Below are positions 1-5,761 of a stretch of DNA of 5,761 nt, piece after piece. The position numbers and the translations under genes were made by a program. Source of the DNA: JAJTZA01 sp041744075 (GTDB lineage Bacteria > Verrucomicrobiota > Verrucomicrobiia > Chthoniobacterales > Terrimicrobiaceae); the NCBI GenBank assembly GCA_041744075.1, contig JBGTLQ010000017.1:1-5761 (forward strand), read 5' to 3'. A model generated the notes under the pieces. That model had not been told where the DNA came from, did no database searches, and worked only from the letters and a program-made list of their open reading frames with translations. Each line of letters begins with the position of its first letter. The stretch's first letter is position 1.

Positions 1-1764
1 TCCAACCTGATTATTGGAAATTACAATGCCACCCAGAGTGGCACGAGGAATCACAGTATTATCAATGACAGCACAACTGCGACCCTTCGGATCGATGGTA
101 ATGTCCAGTTGAATAGCAATCTTACGAATGCATTCAATCAACTTAATATTTCCGGGGCAGGAACAACGGAGCTTCGTGGGAATATTTTGAACTCTAGCGG
201 TGGAGGAGTCATCTATTTTGTTCAAGCGGGTACAGGTACAACCCGAGTTTACGGCAGCGGCAATAGCGCTCCAGGAGGAGTGGTCAGTGTTTCGGGTGGA
301 GGCACTCTCCGTTATGAGACCGGATCGAATCTCATTTCCTCAACGCATTCTGTTTTAAACGGGATTCTGGATTTTAACGGATTGGCCAACACGAGTGGTG
401 GCGGACTAAATAGCGGCCCAACTGGCCAACGAGTCATCTTACTTGGATCTGGTGGTGTCATGACTTTAAACAACAATATGACTGTTAACGCAGCAAATGG
501 GGTTGGAACCGCCTACATTACGGGTGGCGGGGAGATACAGTCTCCAACCGGTCGCCAGCTTTCAGTTGCAAACTCTGACGCTGCCATTGAATTCCAAATC
601 GACTCCAATATCGCTACTAACAGCCTCACGCAAAAAATTGGGGCTGGCGCGGTAGCGATCTCAAACGCCACCAACGCATTTACAAACAACCTTAACATCG
701 ATGATGGCCGTGTGGTCGTCAATCAATTGGCAAATGTCGGTGTGGCAAGCACCCTTGGCACTGGTAATGCTTATCTTCTGGGCCGCAGCGGATCGACAGG
801 CACGCTTGCCTACCAGGCACTTACCCCATACAATGGCATTAGCACGGGTGGAGCCGGGCATAGCACGGATCGCAGAGTGCTTTTAGATGGTTCTGCGAGT
901 TCTACCGGGGGCGGAGTGATTGAAGCCAACGGCACTGGAGCACTCATCTTTAATTCGGCGAGCACATCCGGAGCCAACCAGAACACCAGCACCAAAACGC
1001 TGACACTGAGCGGATCCAGCGCAGCCGGGATCATAAATCGGTTTGATGGTGCCATCGTCAACAATGCCACTGGATCAGGCAGTGTCGTGAGTCTGGTGAA
1101 AGATGGCAGCAACACTTGGCAACTCGGCGGAACCAACATGTATACCGGGACTACCTCGGTCAATGCTGGCACGTTGATCGTTGCCGGTTCGACTTCCGCC
1201 TCCAGCGCAGTCTCTGTTGCTTCTGGTGCCAGACTGGGCGGAACAGGAACGGTGGGTGGTGCCACGACGATTAATGGAACGCTTGCTCCCGGTAACAGCA
1301 TCGGAACGATCAATACCGGGAGCCTTACTTTGGGAAGCACCAGCACGTTCGATATCGAACTGGGCCGCAGCGGCGTAACGCCAACGAGCGACCGCACTAA
1401 CGTTACTGGCACGGTGGATATCACCAGTGGAGCCAATCTCCAACTTACGCTTTTCTCGGGTCTGAACAATCCGGTCGTAGATGATATCTTTTTTCTTATC
1501 AGTAATGATAGCAATGAGGCGATCACTGGCGTATTTACTCAACTCAATGGGGTAGGAACCATTTTGAATGAAGGTAGCCAGTTTTCATGGAATTCTCAGA
1601 GCTGGCAAATCACCTATCAAGCTGACTTTGGAACTGGTTCCTTCACGGGAGGCAACGATCTGGCACTTCAAGTTGTGCCAGAACCCTCCACTTGGCTTCT
1701 GTTATCAGGATGCCTGGGTGCCTTGTTTATCTTTCGTCGCCGTTCTTCTATAACTGACAGGTAG
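1..1764 (+). CDS. PEP-CTERM beta-helix surface protein with autotransporter-associated repeats (5' partial)
   Basis: The 3' part (587 codons) of a large exported surface protein. The frame is open from base 1, so the TTG at 109 is not a credible start and the N-terminus with any signal peptide lies upstream. The sequence is rich in G, S, T and N with alternating hydrophobic residues, as in a right-handed beta-helix. A clear autotransporter-associated beta-strand repeat (PATR type) spans residues about 365-397, with the pattern VKDGSNTWQLGG, then YTGTTSVNAGTLIV. A weaker copy lies near residues 209-240 (KIGAGAVAISNATNAF). After the strong repeat comes the typical GTGTVGG, NGTLAPGNSIGT stretch that often ends such passenger regions. 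The C-terminus is a PEP-CTERM signal: PEP at residues 560-562, a hydrophobic segment, then RRR. Family knowledge says exosortase cuts near PEP and places the protein on the cell surface or in extracellular matrix. No exosortase gene is in view. Its ligand and role are unknown. A terminator follows 39 bp downstream. Confidence 0.9.
   Translation, partial: SNLIIGNYNATQSGTRNHSIINDSTTATLRIDGNVQLNSNLTNAFNQLNISGAGTTELRGNILNSSGGGVIYFVQAGTGTTRVYGSGNSAPGGVVSVSGGGTLRYETGSNLISSTHSVLNGILDFNGLANTSGGGLNSGPTGQRVILLGSGGVMTLNNNMTVNAANGVGTAYITGGGEIQSPTGRQLSVANSDAAIEFQIDSNIATNSLTQKIGAGAVAISNATNAFTNNLNIDDGRVVVNQLANVGVASTLGTGNAYLLGRSGSTGTLAYQALTPYNGISTGGAGHSTDRRVLLDGSASSTGGGVIEANGTGALIFNSASTSGANQNTSTKTLTLSGSSAAGIINRFDGAIVNNATGSGSVVSLVKDGSNTWQLGGTNMYTGTTSVNAGTLIVAGSTSASSAVSVASGARLGGTGTVGGATTINGTLAPGNSIGTINTGSLTLGSTSTFDIELGRSGVTPTSDRTNVTGTVDITSGANLQLTLFSGLNNPVVDDIFFLISNDSNEAITGVFTQLNGVGTILNEGSQFSWNSQSWQITYQADFGTGSFTGGNDLALQVVPEPSTWLLLSGCLGALFIFRRRSSITDR
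1675..1764 (+). other. PEP-CTERM sorting signal
   Basis: The last 29 codons of the surface protein encode VPEPSTW, a hydrophobic stretch (LLLSGCLGALFIF, about 1696-1734), and an arginine cluster (RRR at 1735-1743) before a short polar tail. This is the three-part PEP-CTERM arrangement recognised by exosortases (established for the family). The tail after the arginines (SSITDR) is slightly longer than in many examples. The signal implies that the genome has an exosortase elsewhere. Confidence 0.9.
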
Positions 1765-1803
1765 AAAAATAGTCAAATCCAATTCTGGGGGGAATAAATC
1801 ACT

Positions 1804-1840
1804 CTGCCCGCAGTTTCCTAATAGGAAATGCGGGCAGTTT
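1804..1840 (+). terminator. Rho-independent terminator of the PEP-CTERM gene
   Basis: A long hairpin lies 39 bp after the TAG stop. CTGCCCGCA (1804-1812) pairs with TGCGGGCAG (1829-1837). After a single bulged G at 1813, TTTCCT (1814-1819) pairs with AGGAAA (1823-1828), leaving a 3-nt loop. That gives 15 base pairs in total. Only TTT follows directly (1838-1840), so the U-tract is short. The position right after the gene and the strength of the stem still make a terminator the best reading. Confidence 0.8.
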
Positions 1841-1920
1841 GCATTGTGACACGAGTTGCACAAACACTGCTGAACTGGGACAGGTGTGAATGGCACTAAC
1901 TTAAAGGCGTATTGTGATAC

Positions 1921-1984
1921 TGCCCTTACAGGGCAGGAACCTATTTTGCCCAAGACCCAGGGCGGCTCTTACGCTTGCCCTGGG
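1921..1984. repeat. Tandem hairpin, REP-like intergenic repeat
   Basis: Two neighbouring hairpins. TGCCCT (1921-1926) and AGGGCA (1930-1935) form a perfect 6-bp stem with a 3-nt loop. CCCAGGGC (1956-1963) and GCCCTGGG (1977-1984) form a perfect 8-bp stem with a 13-nt loop. The core cagggc is shared by both (1929-1934 and 1958-1963). The style (a cccagggc/gccctggg stem followed by a gtcgctccgttgggg stretch) resembles dispersed REP-like repeats I associate with PVC bacteria, some of which accompany Y1 (RAYT-type) transposases. That link is from memory and no transposase is in the window. An alternative is a structured terminator or RNA element. Confidence 0.45.
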
Positions 1985-2326
1985 CTATGGGAGTCGCTCC
2001 GTTGGGGCTTTTAGCGCCATTCGGGACAGGTGTTCCAACGTTGGCATTGTAAAAGAGAGATCCTATTATGTCCAAGTGTAAAATGCAGAGAACAAATCGC
2101 TCTCTTCGAGAAGACGATGTGCAAATAGACATTGGACAACGAATGGGGGCATTGAAACGGAATGCAAATCCGATGAGATTGCACTTAGTACAATTCCCAA
2201 GGTTGCTTCGCAATCCTGGCGGAAAGAGTTCATCCGTTCGGATTAGTCGGGAAGACAATTGCCAAGCACCTCAATGCAATACCTTCTTTCCCCGTCGACT
2301 CTCAGTGGCGCTCTAATCCCTTCCAG

Positions 2327-2360
2327 AAAAGCCACGGACCATGAATAACTGTCCCGTGGC
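2327..2360 (-). terminator. Probable terminator of the LamG gene
   Basis: Read on the minus strand, GCCACGG (complement of 2354-2360) pairs with CCGTGGC (complement of 2331-2337) across a 16-nt loop, followed by TTTT (complement of 2327-2330). Two more pairs are possible if one base bulges. It lies about 100 bp after the LamG stop codon and has a T-run on the minus strand only, so it fits that gene. The short stem and only four T keep confidence moderate. Confidence 0.5.
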
Positions 2361-2459
2361 AGACCAAAAGAAAAGAAATGCAGCAGAGGTATCACACAGT
2401 AATCACAATCTAGAGAGTGCCCAAAAATGGACGAATCTTTGACTTCTGCGAGATGGCCC

Positions 2460-3278
2460 TTATTCGGTAAACTGTTGGTTGAAAAGCGTTTCAACTTGAA
2501 TTTCATCCAAAGCACCGGAAAAAATAAGGAAGTTCGAAAACTGGAGTTCTGAGTCGTTGGAAGCATTTTGGGTCGGATTGCCACCAATATTTGCGGTTTT
2601 CTTTCGATCCAAACCTTGGTCTTTATGACGAGTTGGATCGTAGGTGTCGAGAATCGGGACTTCGTTGACCTCCTGCAAACTGCCATTGCGGAAATATCGG
2701 GGGTTATCCCCAACTGGTATGACAATCGTGTAGAATGCCCAGCCACTTTGGTCAATAAAATGATCCGGCGTCTGGGCTATCCCTTGGGATTCAGGATAAT
2801 TTAGAATTTCTGTCCTTAGACGGAAGGCTCCCGTTTCTGGTGAAACGGCCAGAAGTTCAAAGAACCCCATTCCTGTAACAATATTTCCCCACTCCTTCAA
2901 CTTTTGAGCGTTCAGCCAAAAGGCAATTGTCATCCCCCCGGCAGAAGCAACATTTTCGGCAGAAAGCTCGCTTGGAACCTGGAAGATAAGAAATGGCCCC
3001 CTGCTAGGGGTATTCATGGAAAGGATGGCTCCTTTTGTATAGGTTTTGCCTGTCTCAGCCACCTCAACTCCAGGATTTGGAGTCAGGTGATCACCTTCTG
3101 GTAATCCCAGTTTGCTGTCTATTCCCGCTGTTCCACCATTGAGATCTCCTGAAGATGGATCGTGGGCAAATTGAACAAGCGGCTGGGGAATGTCTGCGGC
3201 TTGAAGTGGTATGGCAAAAAACAAGGAAACCAAACTGAAAGCTAGAAAGGGGAACTGAGTAAACTGAGAAGCAGTCAT
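2460..3278 (-). CDS. Secreted LamG/concanavalin-like domain protein
   Basis: A 272-aa protein with a signal peptide. Residues 1-27 have a hydrophobic core (FPFLAFSLVSLFFAIPL) and a likely cleavage after LQA, before ADIPQP. The mature part fits a single LamG-like jelly-roll: GMTIAFWLNAQ (115-125) matches the typical strand in which an FW pair follows a variable loop; GWAFYTIVIP (179-188) and YFRNGS (195-200) match the strand that carries the ligand-side turn; and NIGG (230-233) to FSGALDEIQVETLF (253-266) matches the usual C-terminal end, where LamG families read 'G.lDEv.ify'. There are no cysteines, no catalytic motif, and no PEP-CTERM or lipobox, so it should be soluble outside the inner membrane. 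LamG domains often bind carbohydrate or protein, but the ligand here is unknown. The ATG is the first start in frame, since a stop lies two codons upstream. The ribosome site is weak (GAG two bases before ATG). The gene is divergent from the oxidoreductase and may share its control. Confidence 0.85.
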   Translation of the reverse strand: MTASQFTQFPFLAFSLVSLFFAIPLQAADIPQPLVQFAHDPSSGDLNGGTAGIDSKLGLPEGDHLTPNPGVEVAETGKTYTKGAILSMNTPSRGPFLIFQVPSELSAENVASAGGMTIAFWLNAQKLKEWGNIVTGMGFFELLAVSPETGAFRLRTEILNYPESQGIAQTPDHFIDQSGWAFYTIVIPVGDNPRYFRNGSLQEVNEVPILDTYDPTRHKDQGLDRKKTANIGGNPTQNASNDSELQFSNFLIFSGALDEIQVETLFNQQFTE

Positions 3279-3363
3279 AGCTCAAAAGGTATGTTTAAAA
3301 TGTGATTCTGGCAATGTCTGGAAGTCCGAAATCCATGACTGGACTGTGCGTGATCTTTGGTAT

Positions 3364-3503
3364 CTATGGTAGGGCATTGATGGTGGAATGTTGTTCCAAG
3401 AGGAATCTTCAGAACCATGGTCATCAAGCTGGCGACAAATATAGGGAATGTGAAATAACTCACTCTGGGATATGAAATACACAATTTCGGCTATGGTAGC
3501 GCA
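3364..3503. repeat. 13-bp direct repeat pair in the divergent region
   Basis: ctatggtag-g-gca at 3364-3376 and ctatggtag-c-gca at 3491-3503 match at 12 of 13 positions. They are 127 bp apart, close to 12 helical turns, so both would face the same side of the DNA. This is compatible with paired regulator sites in a divergent promoter region. Chance cannot be excluded from one window. Confidence 0.35.
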
Positions 3504-3537
3504 AGGTGCTGAGGGGACATAGTTTATTTCTTATCTG

Positions 3538-3566
3538 CCGAGGTGATTTCTTGCCGTAGACCTCGG
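3538..3566 (+). promoter_or_regulatory. Inverted repeat in the oxidoreductase leader (operator or hairpin)
   Basis: CCGAGGT (3538-3544) and ACCTCGG (3560-3566) form a perfect 7-bp inverted repeat around a 15-bp spacer, ending 30 bp before the oxidoreductase ATG. CCTC (3561-3564) could instead pair with GAGG (3572-3575), which is the only Shine-Dalgarno-like run near this gene, though 20 bases from ATG. It could be a protein-binding site or a leader RNA hairpin. No T-run follows the stem directly, so a terminator is less likely. Confidence 0.4.
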
Positions 3567-3596
3567 ATGTTGAGGACGCATTTTTAATACAATCGA

Positions 3597-4886
3597 ATGA
3601 AAACATCACCACTGCGACTTGCAGCCATTGGGCTTGGTCCGCGTTCCTACGGCTATCTCAGCATGGCGGCGACAAACCCCGATCATTATACCGTTGTGGC
3701 CGGAGCGGATTATCAACCTGAGCTTGTTCGGCGTATGGCTGCGGCATCGGGAATTCCAGATTTTCGCGGGTTTTCCAGCGACGTCGAAATATTGGCGGAA
3801 CCCCAACTTGCCGATGTGATGGTGATTGGTACTCAAGATGCCCAACATCGAGATCATGCGATTGCAGCCATGGAAAGAGGATATGATCTTCTTCTCGAAA
3901 AACCCATTGCCTCAACTCTTGAAGATGTGCTGGCTGTCGAGGCTGTTGCAACTCGGCTTGGTCGCCGCGTTTTGGTCTGCCATGTCTTGCGTTACACAAC
4001 GCTTTATTCGAAAATCAAGGAGTTGGTGATTTCCGGCAGGATCGGCAAAGTGATCTCGCTTAATGCCACAGAAGGGGTGGGCGCATTTCATCAGGCGCAT
4101 AGCTATGTTCGCGGACACTGGAGTCGAACAGAAGAGGCCAGCCCAATGATTATCGCGAAAAGCTGCCACGATTTGGACCTGATCCAGTGGATCATCGATC
4201 AACCTTGTTTGAGTGTGAGCAGTCACGGAAGTCTTGAATATTTTACCGAACGTCATGCTCCTGAAGACGCTCCATTGCGCTGCACGGATGGATGCCCAAA
4301 AAATGGCATCTGTTTTTACGATGCCCATCATTATGCCACCACCCAAAGAAAGTGGCTGTATGTGAAGCCGGAATTGATGGCGGAGGATACGCCTCCCGAG
4401 CGTATTCTGGACTGGATCAAAACCTCACCTTGGAGCCGCTGCGTCTATCGCTGCGACAACACGGCCGTAGATCACCAGGTTGTTTCGATGCAATTTGGAG
4501 GCAATGTGACAGCTACATTCACCATGACTGCCTTCACGGAGGGCCGTGGTATGGAGATCTACGGGACTAAAGGGGTCATTCGTGCAGGTGAATTATATCG
4601 TCAATTGACGGGAGCGGATATTCTTGTGCAAGAATTGGATTCTGCAGATATCGAACGGGTTGAGATACAATCCCTAACTGGCGGATATGACAGCCACGGC
4701 GGTGGCGATCAGGGTCTCGTTGAGGCAATCTACCATGAGATGCGAAAGCCTTCGGCGACAGAGATGAATTCATCCATTCAAACATCAGTGGCCAGTCACA
4801 TCATTGGGTTTGCTGCGGAGGAATCCAGACTTTCAGGTCAGTCCATTGAGATAGAAGCCTTCCGCAGGGCGGCAATGGCCGTATAG
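3597..4886 (+). CDS. Gfo/Idh/MocA family NAD(P)-dependent oxidoreductase
   Basis: A complete 429-aa cytoplasmic oxidoreductase of the GFO/IDH/MocA superfamily, which uses NAD(P) to oxidise or reduce sugars, cyclitols and sugar derivatives. The N-terminal Rossmann region has LRLAAIGLGPRSYGY (6-20), a GxGPRSxG variant of the nucleotide-binding loop, and the conserved EKP at 101-103 after 'GYDLLL'. The C-terminal substrate domain has KSCHDLDLI (188-196), matching the K..HD.D signature that supplies active-site lysine and histidine, and HGGGD at 367-371. A cysteine cluster lies at C229, C233 and C239, with C282 and C286 further on. Length is near the family's upper range (many are 330-400 aa) owing to the cysteine-bearing insertion. 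Substrate is not determined by the sequence. ATG at 3597 is the first start in frame, as a TAA at 3585 blocks any earlier one. The ribosome site is weak or absent. Same direction as the AraC gene 104 bp on, and divergent from the LamG gene. Confidence 0.93.
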   Translation: MKTSPLRLAAIGLGPRSYGYLSMAATNPDHYTVVAGADYQPELVRRMAAASGIPDFRGFSSDVEILAEPQLADVMVIGTQDAQHRDHAIAAMERGYDLLLEKPIASTLEDVLAVEAVATRLGRRVLVCHVLRYTTLYSKIKELVISGRIGKVISLNATEGVGAFHQAHSYVRGHWSRTEEASPMIIAKSCHDLDLIQWIIDQPCLSVSSHGSLEYFTERHAPEDAPLRCTDGCPKNGICFYDAHHYATTQRKWLYVKPELMAEDTPPERILDWIKTSPWSRCVYRCDNTAVDHQVVSMQFGGNVTATFTMTAFTEGRGMEIYGTKGVIRAGELYRQLTGADILVQELDSADIERVEIQSLTGGYDSHGGGDQGLVEAIYHEMRKPSATEMNSSIQTSVASHIIGFAAEESRLSGQSIEIEAFRRAAMAV

Positions 4887-4971
4887 AGGATTGGGTTGTG
4901 GTCGTTCTGCTCATGGTTTTGCTGTGGGGGAGTTTTTTTGCTGCAATCAAGGATCTTGTTTTTTGGATAAC

Positions 4972-5034
4972 TATCCAGTATTGAGTTCCTATGACTGTCC
5001 TCCCCAAGCAAAACCTAGTACGTATATCCAGTAT
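4972..5034. repeat. Direct repeat tatccagtat flanking the AraC-gene start codon
   Basis: tatccagtat occurs exactly at 4972-4981 and 5025-5034. With the following bases (N then GA) the match is 12 of 13. The copies are 53 bp apart, almost exactly five helical turns, with one just before and one just inside the AraC-family gene (codons 12-15). The first also overlaps a small inverted repeat, ggata-ac-tatcc (4965-4976). Same-face paired direct repeats are how many AraC-family proteins bind DNA, so autoregulation is a reasonable inference, not shown. Confidence 0.4.
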
Positions 5035-5761
5035 AGATCGAGTTCATCGAACTGAGCAGGTCTCGGTTGGCGAGGTGATTTACGACGCCGGGGGTCTTTG
5101 TGGGCCTCGAATCCAAGATCGGTACGAGTTGGTTTTGCTGCATGCCGGGATTTTAAATATTAAGATAGACGGGCGGACGTTGCAGGTTGCCCCTGGCGAG
5201 GTTGCGCTTCTGCGACCAGGCCAGCAGGAGTTGCTTGAATTTTCAAAAATTGAGCCCAGCCATCAATCGTGGTGCATCCTGCGCCCAGAGCTTCTGCCTG
5301 CAGGTTTATCCTCTCGTATCGAGACGCTGCCGTTTTCGATCAAGGCCACTGAAAGATTGAAGGTTTTGGTGGAACTTGCGTTGGATCTACCAGTGCCTTT
5401 GGGAGCCGCGGGGTCTCTCTTTATGGAACAGTTGGTAATTTGTATCTTTCTCGAGTATTACCGCCATGCGGAAAAGAAGGGGGTGGATCCGAATGTCTAC
5501 CCGGAAGTACTGAGAAAAGCTGTCGAGCGTATCGAACGCAATTATGGCACAACGATGAGTCTGAGTGACATCGCAAAGTCGGTGAATGTAACTCCCCATC
5601 ACCTCATCAAAGTGTTCCGCAAACACTGTGCTGACACGCCGATGCACTATTTATGGCGTCTGCGAACTCAAAAAGGTGCGGATTTGTTGCGCACCACGGG
5701 ACTTAATATCTCCGAAGTCGCCTTCCGAGTTGGATTTCAGTCTCCCTTTCACTTCTCGCGA
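4991..5761 (+). CDS. AraC family transcriptional regulator (3' partial)
   Basis: 257 codons of an AraC/XylS-type transcription factor, cut by the right edge. The N-terminal part (about 45-85, YELVLLHAGILNIKIDG, then VAPGEVALLRPGQ) has the pattern of a cupin-like ligand-sensing domain, with the 'pGd..ll.PG' turn typical of AraC arms. The C-terminal part is the DNA-binding domain: first helix-turn-helix around 191-213 (LSDIAKSVNVTPHHLIKVF), linker with HYLWRLRTQKGADLL, and second helix-turn-helix from about 238 (NISEVAFRVGFQSPFHFSR), which matches the family signature 'I.eiA...GF.s...FsR'. About 15-35 residues are probably missing. ATG at 4991 is the first start in frame, since TGA at 4982 lies just upstream. 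GAG at 4983-4985 is a weak ribosome site. It lies 104 bp after the oxidoreductase stop with no clear terminator between, so cotranscription is possible. It probably senses a sugar-like ligand and controls neighbouring genes (inference). Confidence 0.93.
   Translation, partial: MTVLPKQNLVRISSIDRVHRTEQVSVGEVIYDAGGLCGPRIQDRYELVLLHAGILNIKIDGRTLQVAPGEVALLRPGQQELLEFSKIEPSHQSWCILRPELLPAGLSSRIETLPFSIKATERLKVLVELALDLPVPLGAAGSLFMEQLVICIFLEYYRHAEKKGVDPNVYPEVLRKAVERIERNYGTTMSLSDIAKSVNVTPHHLIKVFRKHCADTPMHYLWRLRTQKGADLLRTTGLNISEVAFRVGFQSPFHFSR

Larger units (their letters stand above)
1841..2459. other. Intergenic region without a supported gene; repeat-rich left half
   Basis: 619 bp between the terminator and the 3' end of the LamG gene. 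The left half (about 1841-2050) holds several short repeats: gcattgtgacac (1841-1852) recurs with 2 mismatches at 1909-1920; gggacaggtgt occurs at 1877-1887 and 2023-2033; two hairpins lie at 1921-1984; and a 10-bp palindrome, ccaacgttgg, sits at 2035-2044. The right half has an 82-codon plus-strand frame (2068-2316, ATG with GAGAG about 8 bases upstream). On the minus strand a 105-codon frame (2258-1941) overlaps it. Neither resembles a family I know. The plus frame is basic and lacks a hydrophobic core or domain motif, so I do not call it a gene. A minus-strand hairpin closes the region near 2327-2360. Confidence 0.6.
3279..3596. other. Divergent intergenic control region (LamG gene / oxidoreductase gene)
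   Basis: 318 bp between two divergent starts, so promoters for both directions should lie here. I found no convincing -35/-10 pair on either strand. The best minus-strand candidate is TTGCCA (complement of 3309-3314), but its partner at 17-bp spacing (TACCTT) is poor. Two repeat features stand out and are listed separately: a direct repeat pair (3364-3376 and 3491-3503) and an inverted repeat (3538-3566). The short minus-strand frames here use GTG or TTG starts and look incidental. Confidence 0.6.

Noticed and set aside
810..1526. Long minus-strand frame (238 codons) across the PEP-CTERM gene
   Set aside because: It is the antisense shadow of a low-complexity repeat gene. Its proline/valine/leucine-rich product reflects the complement of G/S/T codons, and it has no domain.
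109..1764. TTG at 109 as the start of the PEP-CTERM protein
   Set aside because: The frame is open to base 1 with the same glycine/asparagine-rich character upstream, there is no signal peptide after 109, and a start inside a beta-helix is unlikely.
1941..2258. Minus-strand 105-codon frame over the repeat block
   Set aside because: Much of it reads through the hairpins and repeats, it overlaps an equally weak plus frame, and it has no recognisable motif.
3282..3482. Short minus-strand frames just upstream of the LamG gene as a leader or cotranscribed gene
   Set aside because: They need GTG or TTG starts, have no ribosome site, two frames compete over the same bases, and the products look random. 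The 3-base gap to the LamG ATG is probably chance.
3567..3587. Six-codon upstream reading frame (ATG to TAA) in the oxidoreductase leader
   Set aside because: It is in frame and ends 9 bases before the real ATG, but a frame this short arises easily by chance, and there is no ribosome site or amino-acid bias to suggest attenuation.
4946..4976. Terminator between the oxidoreductase and AraC genes
   Set aside because: caag-gat-cttg (4948-4958) followed by a T-run has only a 4-bp stem, and the neighbouring ggata-ac-tatcc has a 2-nt loop. Neither is strong enough to call.
1..5761. CRISPR array, tRNA, rRNA, integrase or transposase gene
   Set aside because: No regularly spaced repeats, no tRNA-like cloverleaf, no rRNA stretch and no recombinase motif were seen on either strand.

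Overview
The window looks like a piece of a Verrucomicrobiota (PVC group) chromosome, perhaps of the Opitutales/Puniceicoccales kind. This is an inference from the gene mix and not a measured placement. The mix is a long glycine/serine/asparagine-rich surface protein with autotransporter-associated beta-strand repeats and a PEP-CTERM tail, a small secreted LamG-like protein, a Gfo/Idh/MocA sugar-type oxidoreductase, and an AraC-family regulator. Base composition is intermediate, and the start sites lack strong Shine-Dalgarno sequences.

Layout. (1) Positions 1-1764 (+) hold the 3' part of a PEP-CTERM beta-helix surface protein. Its frame is open back to base 1, so the true start lies outside the window. 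It is followed by a strong hairpin terminator at 1804-1840. (2) Positions 1841-2459 contain no gene I can support. They do contain a block of short inverted and direct repeats (about 1841-2050) that resembles the REP-like intergenic repeats of PVC genomes. A minus-strand hairpin at 2327-2360 is a plausible terminator for the next gene. (3) Positions 2460-3278 (-) encode a 272-aa secreted LamG/concanavalin-like protein. (4) Positions 3279-3596 are a divergent intergenic region with a 13-bp direct repeat pair and an inverted repeat just ahead of the oxidoreductase. (5) Positions 3597-4886 (+) encode a complete 429-aa Gfo/Idh/MocA oxidoreductase with a cysteine cluster. (6) Positions 4991-5761 (+) encode an AraC-family regulator that runs off the right edge about one helix before its usual end.

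How it fits together (inference). The oxidoreductase and AraC gene lie in the same direction 104 bp apart, and the LamG gene is divergent. This is the usual arrangement of a small carbohydrate-responsive locus in these bacteria: the regulator senses a sugar or sugar derivative, the oxidoreductase acts on it in the cytoplasm, and the LamG protein binds a ligand outside the cytoplasm. The PEP-CTERM protein is separated from this group by a terminator and the repeat block and is probably an unrelated unit. I see no clear evidence of a wholly new system. The best leads are the paired repeats around the AraC start, the leader inverted repeat of the oxidoreductase, its cysteine cluster, and the intergenic repeat block.
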